NCBI GenBank assembly: GCA_965242495.1
Contig: OZ251446.1
Span: 3,844,001 to 3,908,000 of the forward strand
Length of the DNA stretch: 64,000 bases
Source of the DNA: CBDESN01 sp965242495
Lineage (GTDB): Bacteria; Pseudomonadota; Alphaproteobacteria; MPNO01
Direction of reading: 5' to 3'
The position numbers and the translations under genes were made by a program. Below the pieces are notes generated by a model that saw only the letters and a program-made list of their open reading frames with translations, did no database searches and was not told the origin of the DNA. The stretch's first letter is position 1. The number at the start of each line of letters is the position of its first letter. Below, one piece after another: positions 9,001-16,436 of the stretch.

Positions 9001-11994
9001 ACGAGCCTGGATGCGAGCGAGGGGCGGGTATCGCCGGCGTCGCTGGTGTTCGGCGTCGGGAACTGGAGCCGGGCCCAGCGGGTGACGGCGGCCGGGGTGG
9101 ACGACGCCATCGACGACGGCGACGTGTCCTGGAGCGTGCGGTTGAACCCGTCCAGCGGCGATCCCGACTACAACGGGCTGGCGGACGAGAACGTGACGGT
9201 GACGACGCGGGACGACGACGACGCGCCGGCGGTGACGCTGGCGCTGTCGCAGGTCGTCATCGCCGAGAACGGCGGCGTGGCGACGGTGACGGCGACGCTG
9301 TCCCATCCCTCCAGAGCGGCGACCACCGTGACGGTGGAGGTGACGGCGGTAGCTCCGGCAGTCGCCGGCGACTTCACGCAGACGGGCGCGACGCTGACGA
9401 TCGCGGCGAACGCAACGACGAGCGCCGGCGTAGTGACGGTGACGGCGGTCAACGACGACATCGATGCGGAGAACAAGCAGGTGAGGGTGACGGCGCCGAC
9501 GGTGGCCAACGACCAGGCCAGCGCCGATTCCACCGACATGGCCGTCGCCGCCGCCGTCCTGACCCTGGAGGACGACGACGAGAAGGGGCTGGCGTTCGAT
9601 CCGGCGGAGTTCCTGGCCGTGGAGGCGGGCCGTTCGGCCTCCTACACGGTGGCGCTCACCAGCCAGCCGACCGGTCCGGTGACGGTGACGGTTCCCCAGG
9701 GCGGCGACGCGCCGTCGCCGTCGCCGTCGTCGCTGATCTTCACCGCGGCGGACTGGCGGACGGCGCAGACGGTGACGGTGACGGCGGCGCCGGACGATGC
9801 CGACGGCTATGCGGATGCGGCGGCGGCGCTGATCCACAGCGCGTCCGGCGGCGGCTATGTCGGCGTGACGGGGACGGTCTCGGTGGCGTCGATGGGCGGT
9901 ACGGTGGTGGCGGTGGAGCCCGGGACCGACAACGATTACGGCATCAAGGGCCGGCGGGTGACGGTGAGAGCCGGGGCCGGGGCGCCGACGGGGATCGAGC
10001 TGGACTTGAAGGATCTGGGCCCGGGGGATCGCGTCACCTTCACCCTCAACCCGCAGGTGGCCCCGGACGTGATCGCGCGGGCGGCGGTTGACGAGTTCAG
10101 CCTTGGGCCGGAGGGGTCGCGGACGGTGGTGGACATCGCCGTCTCCCCCCCGTCGTCGGGCGTGCGCGTCTGCCTTCCGGTGCAAGGCGAACTGCGGGAT
10201 GCGGCGAGAGGCCGGTCGTTGCTGCTGCTGCGTCACGACGGCGGCGCCTGGACGCCAGTCAAGGGAGCGCAGCCGACCGGCGGCATGGTCTGCGCCCGTG
10301 TGGCGGCGTTCTCGCCCTTCGCGGTGGGCTACGTGGACACGGAGCCGACGTTCCCGTCCTCTCATAAGACGTTCGTCTGGACGGTGGACGAGGAGATTTC
10401 TCCCGAGACTCTGCCGTGGCCGACGGGCGGCGACGCGCCGTTTGAACATGCCCTGATGCCGGACGACCTGCCGCCCGGCATCGAGCGGGACGGTCCTGCC
10501 GGGCGCCGTCTGTCGGGGACGCCGACGGAGCCGCAGGAGCCGCGGGACTATCGTTGGACGGTGACGGACGCCGACGGCCAGTCGGCGATTCTGACCCTCA
10601 ACATCGAGGTGAAGCCGGCGCTGGAGCAGGCGCGGGCGCGGCTGAAGGCGATCAACGAATCGATCCTGCCGGCGCTCGCGCGGGCGCAATGGTCGAGCGC
10701 GCTGGAGGCGGTGACGGCGCGGCTGGAATCGCCGGGCGGCGGCGACGTGCTGGCGGAGGCGGCGGCGGCGCTGGGGGCGCATGAAGACGCGCAGGATTCC
10801 GAGGAGGGCCTTTCGTGGCGGGAGGTCGTGGCCGGGCGGACCTTCGCGCTCGGGCTGGCCGGGGGCGAAGGCGGCGGTTCCGGCGGCGGCGCGACGGTGT
10901 GGACCGGCGGCGACCTGCGTTCGCTTTCCCTGGAGAGGAGCGCGCTCGACTGGTCGGGCGAGTTGTTCGCGGCCCATCTGGGGGTGGACGCGGCGTTGGG
11001 CGGCGGCTTCACGGGCGGCGTCGCGGCCTCGCGCTTCGAGAGCGCCGTCGACTACAAGGACAGGAGCGGGGAGGCGGTGATCGCGGGCAGGCACGAAAGC
11101 CGCATGACCGCGGTGTATCCCTATATCGGCGGGTCGTGGCCGGACGGCTCCCGCCTGTGGGCGGCGGCGGGCTACGGCGCGGGCGAGGTCGAGATCGCGG
11201 ACGAGGAGGTCATGGAGCGCTTCGGAGTCCAGTCCGGCGACGCGGCGTTCCTGGCCGCGGGCGCGGGCGGCTCGGTGCGCGTGCTGGCCGAGGATGCGCT
11301 GACGCTCGATCTGAAGACCGCGCTGGAGGCCACGCGCTATCGCCTGTCGGACAACGGCGTGGCCCTCGCGGCGGTGACGGTGGAGACGCAACGCCTGCGG
11401 CTTTCGATGGAAGGGAGCCGGACCTGGGCGCTGGCGGGCGGCGGGTCGCTGGCGCCCGCGCTGGAGCTGGGCCTGCGTTGGGACGGCGGCGCCGGGGAGA
11501 CGGGCGCCGGCTTGGAGCTGGGCGGCGGCTTCGCCTGGCGGGACCCGGCCTCCGGCCTCGAACTGGAGGCGCGGGGGCGCGGTCTCGCGGCTCATGCGGG
11601 CGCGCTCTCCGAGTGGGGCGCGAGCGGCGCGCTGCGGCTGGACGCCGGCGTCGACGGGCGCGGCGTTTCGTTCCGCCTGGAGCCTTCCTGGGGGGCGGCG
11701 GAGAGCGGCGCGGCCCGCCTCTGGCGGGACGGCATGGCCCGCGCCGCCCCCCAGGAGGCCCCCGTCGCGCGGCTGGAAACCGAGCTCGGCTACGGCTTCC
11801 GCGCCGCGGACGGGGCGGGCGTGCTGACGCCGTATGTGGGGGCGGGATTCGAGGATGACTCCCGCCGCTGGCGCGCAGGCGCCCGCCTGGAGTTGACCTC
11901 CGCCCTCTCCCTCGACCTCGAGGCGGGCCGCCGCGAATCCCCCGCCGCCGCCGCCGACCACAGCCTCAAACTCGACCTCCGCCTCATATGGTAG
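1..11994 (+). CDS. Giant Calx-beta repeat autotransporter/adhesin, 5' end outside window
   Basis: The reading frame is already open at base 1 and its first residues continue the repeat pattern, so the true start lies upstream; the first in-frame start codon seen (GTG at 16) gives 3992 residues. About 28 repeats of roughly 90-115 residues, by hand count, fill residues 30 to about 3290. Typical units begin VTLALSSSSISE-GG and end LTLTDDE, the acidic Ca2+-binding-like edge of Calx-beta domains. A second unit type contains LTFT..NW..AQTVT. A putative Ig-like segment follows near residues 3440-3530, then a Gly-rich stretch and a C-terminal barrel of about 280 residues ending LDLRLIW, with the terminal aromatic typical of autotransporter barrels. 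Expected role is a type V-secreted surface adhesin, possibly Ca2+-dependent. Cys is almost absent. The family call is strong; the ligand is unknown. Confidence 0.88.
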   Translation, partial: STPQTVSVNASADADHQDNTLRLRYVVADYGLGDVGRNVAHAQRPVAVTVTVEDDDKPVVTLALSASSISENGGVATVTATLDKAASEGATVTVSASPGSGTDFTQTGTELTIAAGGTASTGVVTITASDDDADAPDKEVTVSAAVDGGDGASDPDDVTLTLTDDEAAPGVTLTLSSSSIAETGGETTVSAALSHPSSADTTVTVTAATGFYTVGSDAVIVIAAGDTVNAADTATVEAVDDDVHQGAGGRSTTVTATAANDQGAGNVSGAALTLTDDETLPTVTLALSSSSISETGGETTVTAALSGKSSEAVTVTVGAAAGTGAAAADFDLSAANTLTIAAGSTASAGTVTVTANGNDVDSPDKSVTVSGAVDGGNGVAAPSNVTLTLTDDEALPTVTLALSSPSISETGGVSSVTAALSGASSEAVTVTVAAAAGAGAVAADFDLSAAKTLTIAAGSTTSAGDVTITANGNDVDSPDKSVTVSGVVDGGNNVAAPSNVTLTLTDDETLPTVTLALSSSSISETGGETTVTAALSGKSSEAVTVTVGAAAGTGAAAADFDLSAANTLTIAAGSTASAGDVTITANGNDVDSPDKSVTVSGAVDGGNNMAAPSDVTLTLTDDETLPTLALALSSSSISESGGVTTVTAALSGASSEAVTVTVAAAAGAGAMAADFDLSAANTLTIAAGNTTSAGAVTVTANGNNVHSPDKSVTISGAVDGGNNVAAPLDVTLTLADDDAAALSLLLSDPISGQSDTIKELATAPGSERMTTVTARLSVPASAAVTITVSATKGTNAAADDFTLSTARTLTIAAGATASTGAVTITAVDDRIDSIVDDTVAGKKVVVAGVLSSTLPLTAPADVELLIWEDDRAALVTAPAFPRCRRAPCPVWLSVDEGASESFTVKLNSEPTTNVVVAVKSSDSAEGQVSSGSGAAAASTRLTFTATNWETAQTVTLHGVVDDAVDGDGDYTLRLFPDSPDTPTDAYHVIGGASVRPQTVRTTDVDTAGLAVSASALTVTEGGTERTFTVKLTSKPAAAVTVTAASADGDEVRLARSAGNADARAFAASKELVFTAGDWSAVQTLRVTAVDDDRDDPASLSVAITLDAASGGDSHYDGLDDETVDVTKNDDDPTPTVTLVRSPSAVSESGGAATVTAALSGKSDDAVTVTVAASPGTGAVAADFGLSAAKTLTIAAGGTASVGVVTVTANGNDVDSPDKQVTISGAVAGGHGLLSNPSNVTLTLTDDETLPTVSLALSSSSISETGGAATVTATLSGASSEAVTVTVAAVAGTGAVAADFGLSAAKTLTIAAGGTTSAGVVTVTANGNDVHSGNKSVTVSGAAVGGNGVAAPSNVTLTLADDEALPTVTLALSPSSISETGGVSSVTATLSGKSSEAVTLTVGASPGTGATAADFDLSAAKTLTIAAGSTTSAGAVTVTANGDDVHSGDKSVTVSATAAGGNNVAVPSNVTLTLTDDETLPTVTLALSSPSISETGGETTVTATLSGKSSAAVTVTVGAAAGTGAVAADFDLSTAKTLTIAAGVTTSAGVVTVTANGNTVDSPDKSVTVSGMVAGGNNVAAPSDLTLTLTDDDALPTATLLLSAAAIDESGASNVTTVTARLDHGSSDPVTVTVSLSPVSSTGAVVGDYTLSSTATLTIAAGATASAGLVTVTAVDNDVDAPNRQATVSGTADGGRGVADPAGKTLTIRDDDGAPGVTLSLSVTSIFENAQSSAVSATLSRPSSAATTVTVTPVAGAFTAPSGAGRRIVFTAGNTTSSHTVPITSVDNDVDEPDRMATVTAVVANDQGAGSVTDATLTIRDNETTPTVTLSVNPASISESGAMATVSATLSGKSSQPTTVTVTAQANVFTAPSGAAGRIVIAAGQTANASDTVTITAVDNDVDAADNAVTVAATAGNGHGVGAVAGASLTLTDDDVAGFAVSPTTTTSSRLRTTEAGGTATFTVALESEPTGNVELDLASSDTSEGAVSPSSLTFTSTNWNTAQTVTLTGQDDADADGNQDYQATLTVDQANTADAVYDALSAVTVYAANVDDEFGLDVGTVTGQATEAGGQATFPVKLLTQPAQAVTVSVSSRDSGEGRVSPSTLTFGTTNWSVNQIVTVTGLDDAIDDGVVTWQVRLDPASGDANYNALANVDVSVTTTDDDGPPAVTLSLSPSSIDESGTANTAAVRASLSRASSAATTVTVTAVSGFYTVASGAGATIVIAANATTSTDTATITAVNNTTDEPDRTPTVTATVANDRASADSTTMAVTGGALTIRDDDAAPNVTLSLNPASIAENGGMSAVSATLSHRSSAATTVTVTAVSGFYTVGSDATIVIPAGDTTAASDTAAIAAVNNDVDEPNRTATVTATLGNGQGVGSVTGATLTLTDDETLPTATLVLSSASISEAGGVSTVTARLSGRSSAAVTLTVAAAAGTGAVSGDFSQTGTTLTIAAGSTASTGRVTVTANDNMAATGSKQVTVSATATGGNGVANPANAALTLTDDDTPQVTLALSSSSIGENGGAATVTATLDRISAVAVTVTVAASPGSGTDFTLSSANTLTFAANVTTSSGVVTITAANNDTDAPNKSVTVSGTSSDSLNLTNDPPSVTLTITDDDAAPGATLSLSDASIAENGGTSAVSAALSHPSSAATTVTVTAVSGSFTVPSGAAGYVVIAAGDTTAASDTVTITAVNNDVDEPNRMATVAAAVTNDQGAGSVTAVTLTLEDDDATPTAALSVNPGSIPENGGTAAVSATLSGRSSQPTTVTVTAQANVYTVAPGAGGTIVVPAGATTSSDTATVTAVNNDVDAADNVVTVAATAQNGHGVTAAATGASLTIADDDVAAVLLSAGANAASRVRTSEDGSTDTVDVTLATRPTGNVVIDVASLNTAQGTASPSQLTFTASNWNTAQTVTLTGVDDPPPGSADGSQNYEATLTVNQASTADGVYDALAVVTIYAINLDDEYGLNVSNVTGRASEGGGAATFTVALNTRPSAAVTVSVTSLDASEGRVSPASLVFGVGNWSRAQRVTAAGVDDAIDDGDVSWSVRLNPSSGDPDYNGLADENVTVTTRDDDDAPAVTLALSQVVIAENGGVATVTATLSHPSRAATTVTVEVTAVAPAVAGDFTQTGATLTIAANATTSAGVVTVTAVNDDIDAENKQVRVTAPTVANDQASADSTDMAVAAAVLTLEDDDEKGLAFDPAEFLAVEAGRSASYTVALTSQPTGPVTVTVPQGGDAPSPSPSSLIFTAADWRTAQTVTVTAAPDDADGYADAAAALIHSASGGGYVGVTGTVSVASMGGTVVAVEPGTDNDYGIKGRRVTVRAGAGAPTGIELDLKDLGPGDRVTFTLNPQVAPDVIARAAVDEFSLGPEGSRTVVDIAVSPPSSGVRVCLPVQGELRDAARGRSLLLLRHDGGAWTPVKGAQPTGGMVCARVAAFSPFAVGYVDTEPTFPSSHKTFVWTVDEEISPETLPWPTGGDAPFEHALMPDDLPPGIERDGPAGRRLSGTPTEPQEPRDYRWTVTDADGQSAILTLNIEVKPALEQARARLKAINESILPALARAQWSSALEAVTARLESPGGGDVLAEAAAALGAHEDAQDSEEGLSWREVVAGRTFALGLAGGEGGGSGGGATVWTGGDLRSLSLERSALDWSGELFAAHLGVDAALGGGFTGGVAASRFESAVDYKDRSGEAVIAGRHESRMTAVYPYIGGSWPDGSRLWAAAGYGAGEVEIADEEVMERFGVQSGDAAFLAAGAGGSVRVLAEDALTLDLKTALEATRYRLSDNGVALAAVTVETQRLRLSMEGSRTWALAGGGSLAPALELGLRWDGGAGETGAGLELGGGFAWRDPASGLELEARGRGLAAHAGALSEWGASGALRLDAGVDGRGVSFRLEPSWGAAESGAARLWRDGMARAAPQEAPVARLETELGYGFRAADGAGVLTPYVGAGFEDDSRRWRAGARLELTSALSLDLEAGRRESPAAAADHSLKLDLRLIW
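838..2217 (+). repeat. 345-bp tandem DNA repeats, block 1 (4 units)
   Basis: The TTGCCGAC junction recurs at 838, 1183, 1528 and 1873, a spacing of exactly 345 bases (115 codons). Units are close to identical at DNA level, including synonymous positions, which indicates recent duplication or gene conversion inside the adhesin gene. Confidence 0.85.
3745..4779 (+). repeat. 345-bp tandem DNA repeats, block 2 (3 units)
   Basis: The same junction returns at 3745, 4090 and 4435, again exactly 345 bases apart and closely similar to block 1. More divergent units separate the two blocks. Confidence 0.8.
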
Positions 11995-11999
11995 CCCCG

Positions 12000-12937
12000 C
12001 GGCGGAAGACGTCCGCGTGGGCGTCGGTTCAGCCGAACAAGCGCACGAAATCCCCGGGCGCGCGGAGCCTGCCCCCGCAAAAGAGCGTGTGAAGAAACCC
12101 TCGGCGTATCCGCCTCGAGCCGATGGCCTCCCTGGGGCCATCGTCGCACCCCCCTCGTCATTCCCGCGAAAGCGGGAATCCAGGAGAGGAAAGGACGGGG
12201 CCTTGGCGTCCGCCCCGGGCCGACGTCAGACGGAAGGGGGGGGAGCGTATCCGCCTCGAGCCGATGGCCTCCCTGGGGCTATCGTCACAGCCCCCTCCGT
12301 CATTCCCGCGAAAGCGGGAATCCAGGGCGGGGAAGGACGGGGCCTTGGGCGTACCTCGAGCCGTCGTCACAGGCCCCTCGTCCCCACGGAAGCAGGAATC
12401 GGGATACGAATATGGATTCCCGCTTTCGCGGGAATGACGGAAGGGGGGCGTATCCGCCTCGAGCTGATGGCCTTCCTGGGACGTCGTCGCACCCCCCTCG
12501 TCATTCCCGCGAAAGCGGGAATCCAGGGCAGGCAAGGACGGGTCTTTGGGCGTACCTCGGGCCGACGTCACAGGCCCTTCGTCCCCACGGAAGCGAGAAA
12601 CGGGATACGAATATGGATTCCCGCTTTCGCGGGGACAGGCTCCGCGCGCTCGGTCGGCTGAACGGACGCCCACGCGGACGTCTTGGGATTTCTTCACACG
12701 CTCTTTCGCGGGAATGACGGGTGACGGTCCGAGGGAAGCCATCGGCTCGAGGGCGGATACGCCAAGGGTTTCCTCACACGCTCGGCAGGGGGCTTCCTTA
12801 CGGCCGTGGCTGCTCCCGGAGGTCCACGCGGCGGCTCATGCGTAGCGAACCCGGACGCGGGCTTGCCAGGGCGGGGCCGAACCGCCATCTTGTCCCGACC
12901 GCCGCCGTTCCGGTCGCGGCGGGGCAGGGCAGGGACG
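12000..12937. repeat. Intergenic mosaic repeat cluster
   Basis: No convincing gene is seen. The 940 bases hold complete palindromes ATTCCCGCGAAAGCGGGAAT (either orientation) at 12160-12179, 12302-12321, 12416-12435 and 12503-12522, and partial ones near 12617 and 12695. They are joined by recurring modules: one containing TATCCGCCTCGAGCCGATGG, one containing GGATACGAATATGGATTCCC, one containing CGTCCGCGTGGGCGTC, and the IS-like end AGCGTGTGAAGAAA near 12077 and, inverted, near 12680-12693 and 12768. The same modules recur at many intergenic sites in the window. Apparent reading frames here only translate the repeats. Confidence 0.85.
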
Positions 12938-13867
12938 ATGGAAACGATTTTGGGCCAGGGAAGCGCGGGCGACGGCGCCGCGCCCGCCGACCTGATCAAG
13001 GACGCCACCACCGCGACCTTCATGCAGGACGTCATCGACGCCTCGATGGAGACGCCGGTGATCGTCGATTTCTGGGCGCCCTGGTGCGGGCCGTGCAAGC
13101 AGCTCGGGCCGATGCTCGAACGGGTCGTCCGCGAGGCCGCCGGCGCGGTCCGGCTGGTCAAGGTCGACATCGACCAGAGCCCCGAAATCGCCCAGCAGCT
13201 CCGCATCCAGTCGATCCCGGCCGTGTTCGCCTTCTCCGGCGGCCGGCCGGTGGACGGCTTCGCGGGCGCAGTGCCCGAAAGCCAGATCCGGCAGTTCGTG
13301 GCCCGGCTGACCGAGGCCGCCGGCGGCGCGCCGGCGCAGTCGCCGGTCGCCGAGGCGCTGGCCCAGGCCGAGGAGCGCCTCGCCGCCGGCGACCACGGCG
13401 CGGCCCAGGCGCTGTACGGCGAGATCCTGGCCCATGAGGCCGACAACCTCCAGGCCGTCGCCGGGCTCGCGCGGAGCCTCGTCGCCGCGGGCGAGCTCGA
13501 CGCCGCGCGCGCGCGGCTCGACGGCGTCGACCCGGAGCACCGCGCCGACGCCGGGATATCCGCCGCGCTGTCGGCCCTGGAACTGGCCGAGAAGGGCGCC
13601 GGCGCCGGCGACTTCCGCGAGCTCGAGCGCCGGGTCGAGGCCGACCCGGCCGACCATCAGGCGCGCTGCGACCTCGCCGTAGCCCTCTACGCCGCGGGCC
13701 GCGCCGAGGAGGCCATCGACGCCCTGGTGGAGAGCGTCCGGCGCGACCGCGGCTGGAACGGCGAGGCGGCGCGCCGGCAGCTCCTCCAGTTCTTCGACGC
13801 GCTGGGGCCCGCCGACCCCGCGACCGTGAGCGGCCGGCGCAAGCTGTCCTCGGTCCTGTTCTCCTGA
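12938..13867 (+). CDS. Thioredoxin-TPR protein, CnoX/YbbN-like
   Basis: 309 residues. The N-terminal thioredoxin fold (about residues 20-130) has the active site W49-C-G-P-C53 in the context VDFWAPWCGPCKQLGP. The C-terminal half is Ala-rich and helical, with TPR-like repeats (AQALYGEILAHEADN and following), the architecture of the co-chaperone/holdase YbbN (CnoX). Such proteins protect folding clients and pass them to GroEL or DnaK; the CGPC motif suggests possible redox activity, as in Caulobacter-type members. The ATG at 12938 is preferred because the fold starts here, while longer starts run into upstream repeats. The LON-domain gene follows after 15 bases, suggesting one operon. Confidence 0.88.
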   Translation: METILGQGSAGDGAAPADLIKDATTATFMQDVIDASMETPVIVDFWAPWCGPCKQLGPMLERVVREAAGAVRLVKVDIDQSPEIAQQLRIQSIPAVFAFSGGRPVDGFAGAVPESQIRQFVARLTEAAGGAPAQSPVAEALAQAEERLAAGDHGAAQALYGEILAHEADNLQAVAGLARSLVAAGELDAARARLDGVDPEHRADAGISAALSALELAEKGAGAGDFRELERRVEADPADHQARCDLAVALYAAGRAEEAIDALVESVRRDRGWNGEAARRQLLQFFDALGPADPATVSGRRKLSSVLFS

Positions 13868-13882
13868 CGCCGCGGCCGCGCC

Positions 13883-14542
13883 ATGTCGCCGCCCGTCGAT
13901 CCCGGCCGCCGGCTTCCGCGGGTGATCCCGATCTTTCCGCTGCCGGGCGCGCTGCTGCTGCCGCAGGGCCGGCTGCCGCTCAACGTCTTCGAGCCGCGCT
14001 ACCTCGCCATGACGCGCCGCGCGCTCGCCGATGAGCAGCGGGTGATCGGCATGATCCAGCCCGACGGCGAGGCCGGCGGCGACCGGCCGTCGGTCTACGG
14101 CACCGGCTGCGCCGGGCGGATAACGGCGTTCAGCGAGACCGACGACGGGCGGTATCTGATCACCCTGTCCGGGTTGTGCCGGTTCGCGGTGGTCGAGGAG
14201 CTGCCGCTCGAAGACGGCTACCGCCGCGTCGTCGCCGATTACGAAGGGTTCCGCCACGACCTCGCGCCGGCCGCCCCCGCCGGCATCGACCGCGAACGGC
14301 TGATCGGGACGCTCCGCGCCTGGCTCGACCGCAAGGGCGTCGAGGCCGACTGGGACGCCATCGAGGAGGCGCCCGACGACCGGCTGGTCGCCTCGCTGGC
14401 CATGGCCTGCCCGTTCGGGGTGAGCGAGAAGCAGGCGCTGCTGGAGGCGCCCGGCCCCGGCGAGCGGGCGGAGATCATGACCGCGCTGCTGGAGATGGCC
14501 CTCGCCGGGGACGGCGCCGGCGCGCAGCGCTTCCGCCAGTGA
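13883..14542 (+). CDS. LON peptidase N-terminal (substrate-binding) domain protein
   Basis: 219 residues. The opening IPIFPLPGALLLPQGRLPLNVFEPRYLAM is the signature of the LON substrate-binding domain, and GCAGRITAFSETDDGRYLITLSG is a further conserved stretch. No AAA+ or protease domain follows, so this is the stand-alone form common in alphaproteobacteria. The exact function is unknown; a role in protein quality control is inferred from the domain and from the adjacent CnoX-like gene. It lies in a tight same-strand run: the stop is 11 bases before the Trm112-like start. Confidence 0.88.
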   Translation: MSPPVDPGRRLPRVIPIFPLPGALLLPQGRLPLNVFEPRYLAMTRRALADEQRVIGMIQPDGEAGGDRPSVYGTGCAGRITAFSETDDGRYLITLSGLCRFAVVEELPLEDGYRRVVADYEGFRHDLAPAAPAGIDRERLIGTLRAWLDRKGVEADWDAIEEAPDDRLVASLAMACPFGVSEKQALLEAPGPGERAEIMTALLEMALAGDGAGAQRFRQ

Positions 14543-14553
14543 GGGGGCGGGCG

Positions 14554-14781
14554 ATGGACCGGCGGGCGAAGGAGGAGCGGGCGGAGAAAATCGACCCCAA
14601 GCTGCTGGAGATCCTGGTCTGCCCGCTGACCAGGGGGCCGCTCCGCTACGACGCCGCGGCCGGCGAGTTGATCAGCGAACAGGCGGGGCTCGCCTATCCG
14701 ATCCGCGACGGCATCCCGATCATGCTGGTCGATGAAGCCCGCCGGCTCGACGACGGCGCCGGCGAGCCGGACGGCGCATGA
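14554..14781 (+). CDS. Trm112-like small protein (UPF0434/YcaR family)
   Basis: 75 residues. KLLEILVCPLTRGPL and LAYPIRDGIPIMLVDEAR match the Trm112/YcaR family, small proteins that act as partners or activators of methyltransferases in eukaryotes and archaea and whose bacterial role is poorly defined. Only one Cys of the zinc-finger-like motif is retained (CPLT rather than CPxC), as is common in bacterial members. The ATG at 14554 matches the usual family length. The stop overlaps the next start by four bases (ATGA), suggesting translational coupling. Confidence 0.87.
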   Translation: MDRRAKEERAEKIDPKLLEILVCPLTRGPLRYDAAAGELISEQAGLAYPIRDGIPIMLVDEARRLDDGAGEPDGA

Positions 14782-15152
14782 ACGACGAGCCCGGGACTTC
14801 CCGCTGGCCGACCGAACTCCGGCTGCGCTCGGCCAAGAAGCTGCTGGAGATCGACTTCGACGACGGCAGCAGCTTCCGGTTGCCGGCCGAACTGCTCCGG
14901 GTCGAGAGCCCGTCGGCCGAGGTCCGGGGCCACGGCCCGGGCGAGAAGCGCATCGTCGCCGGACGCCGCCACGTCGGCATCCTGGAGGTCGAAGCCGTCG
15001 GCAACTACGCCGTCCGCATCGTCTTCGACGACCTGCACGACACCGGCATCTATTCCTGGGGCTACCTGTACCGGCTGGGGGCCGGGCAGGACGCGATCTG
15101 GCGCGCCTATCTCGCCGCGCTCGACGCCCAGGGGCTCAGCCGCGACCCGTAA
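14778..15152 (+). CDS. DUF971 domain protein
   Basis: 124 residues and one domain. Recognisable family stretches are WPTELRLRSAKKLLEIDFDDG, LPAELLRVESPSAEV and VGNYAVRIVFDDLHDTGIYSWGYL. DUF971 also forms the N-terminal Zn-binding part of gamma-butyrobetaine hydroxylases and appears alone beside Fe-S or ubiquinone genes. Its role is unsettled. It is the last gene of the run that starts at the CnoX-like gene and converges with ubiH. Confidence 0.88.
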   Translation: MNDEPGTSRWPTELRLRSAKKLLEIDFDDGSSFRLPAELLRVESPSAEVRGHGPGEKRIVAGRRHVGILEVEAVGNYAVRIVFDDLHDTGIYSWGYLYRLGAGQDAIWRAYLAALDAQGLSRDP

Positions 15153-15179
15153 GCGACGCCGCCGGCCGCCGCGGCGCGC

Positions 15180-16436
15180 CTATAGCGGCCGCCCGCGCGC
15201 GAGCCGGGGCCGGTCGCCGGTCAGCCCCATGGCGTGGCGCATCAGGGCGCGCTTGAGCGTCGGCGCGCGGTCGACCGCGGCGAGGCCCAGGCCGCGCGCC
15301 AGCCGGACCGGCGCGCGGTCGGTCGAGAACAGCCCGTTCAGCCCATGGGTCGCCGCCAGCATGGCGAGATTGTCGGGCCGGCGCCGGCGGGCATAGGGTT
15401 CGAGCGCGTCCCGGGTCCCCGGATCCAGGCCCAGGCGTAGCGCATCGACGACGACTTCGGCCAGGACCGCGGCGTCCCGGAGCCCGATGTTGAGTCCCTG
15501 GCCCGCGATCGGATGGATCGAATGCGCCGCGTCGCCGACCAGCGCCAGCCGGTGCGCCGTGTAGCGCCGCGCATGGACGACCGCCAGCGGATGGACGAAA
15601 CGGGGGCCGGCGACGCGGAGCCGGCCGAGATGTCCGCCGAACCGGAGCGCGAGCTCCTCGGCGAAGGCGCGCTCGTCGAGGGCCGTCAGCGCCGGCGCGA
15701 GCGTCGCCCGCTCGGTCCAGACGATCGAGGAGCGCGATCCGGTCATCGGCAGGATCGCGAAGGGACCCGCGGGCAGGAAGCGCTCCTGCGCGATGCCGCG
15801 ATGCGGGCGCTCATGGGCCACGGTGCAGACGATGCCGGTCTGCGGATAGCGCCGGGCCGGGGCGTCGATGCCGGCCTCGCGGCGCAGCGCCGAATCGCGC
15901 CCGTCCGCGGCGACCGCGAGCCGCGCCGTCAGCCGCGCGCCGTCGTCCAGCGTGGCCGTCGCCCGTCCGCGGCCGCGCGCCAGCGCCGCGACCTCCCGGC
16001 CCCAGACGATGCGCGCGCCCGCCTCGCGGCCCAGACGGTCGAGCAGGGCGGCCCGGACGACCCGGTTCTCGACGATATGGCCCAGCGGCCGATCGCCCGC
16101 CTCGCGATGGTCGTAATGCAGGAACAGCGGCGAGTCCGCGTCCGAGACCCGGATCTCCAGGATCGGCTGCGCCTCCGCCGCCATCGCCGGCCACAGGCCG
16201 AGGGCGGAGAGGATGTCCTCGGAGCCGGCGGCGATCGCCGACACGCGCCCGTCATGCCCGGGCGCGGTCAGGGACTCCGGGTTCCAGCGGTCGACAAGCG
16301 TCACCGCGCAGCCCGCCCCGCTCAGCGCCGTCGCGAGCGTCAACCCCACCATGCCCGCGCCGACGATCAGGACGTCGCTTTCGACGTCGGATGCGCCGGA
16401 ACCGCGCGCGCCCGGAGACCGGCCGCTCTTCGTCAT
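15180..16436 (-). CDS. ubiH: UbiH/UbiF/COQ6-family FAD monooxygenase
   Basis: 418 residues. DVLIVGAGMVGLTLATALSGAG is the FAD dinucleotide-binding motif, ADGRDSALRR is the second (DG) motif, and VGDAAHSIHPIAGQGLNIGLRD is the FAD-ribityl motif typical of UbiH/UbiF/VisC proteins. These hydroxylate the polyprenylated ring during ubiquinone synthesis. The start is placed at the ATG at 16436, because upstream in-frame residues only translate the intergenic repeat. The gene faces DUF971. The family is secure; the exact ring position cannot be fixed from sequence, so the symbol is tentative. Confidence 0.85.
   Translation of the reverse strand: MTKSGRSPGARGSGASDVESDVLIVGAGMVGLTLATALSGAGCAVTLVDRWNPESLTAPGHDGRVSAIAAGSEDILSALGLWPAMAAEAQPILEIRVSDADSPLFLHYDHREAGDRPLGHIVENRVVRAALLDRLGREAGARIVWGREVAALARGRGRATATLDDGARLTARLAVAADGRDSALRREAGIDAPARRYPQTGIVCTVAHERPHRGIAQERFLPAGPFAILPMTGSRSSIVWTERATLAPALTALDERAFAEELALRFGGHLGRLRVAGPRFVHPLAVVHARRYTAHRLALVGDAAHSIHPIAGQGLNIGLRDAAVLAEVVVDALRLGLDPGTRDALEPYARRRRPDNLAMLAATHGLNGLFSTDRAPVRLARGLGLAAVDRAPTLKRALMRHAMGLTGDRPRLARGRPL

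Noticed and set aside
87..9539. Many long open frames antisense to the adhesin gene
   Set aside because: They mirror the Val/Thr/Ala-rich repeats in a stop-poor GC-rich strand, have no ribosome sites, and resemble no family.
12000..12937. CRISPR array
   Set aside because: Repeats are palindromic with irregular spacing, spacers are themselves repeats, and no cas genes are present.
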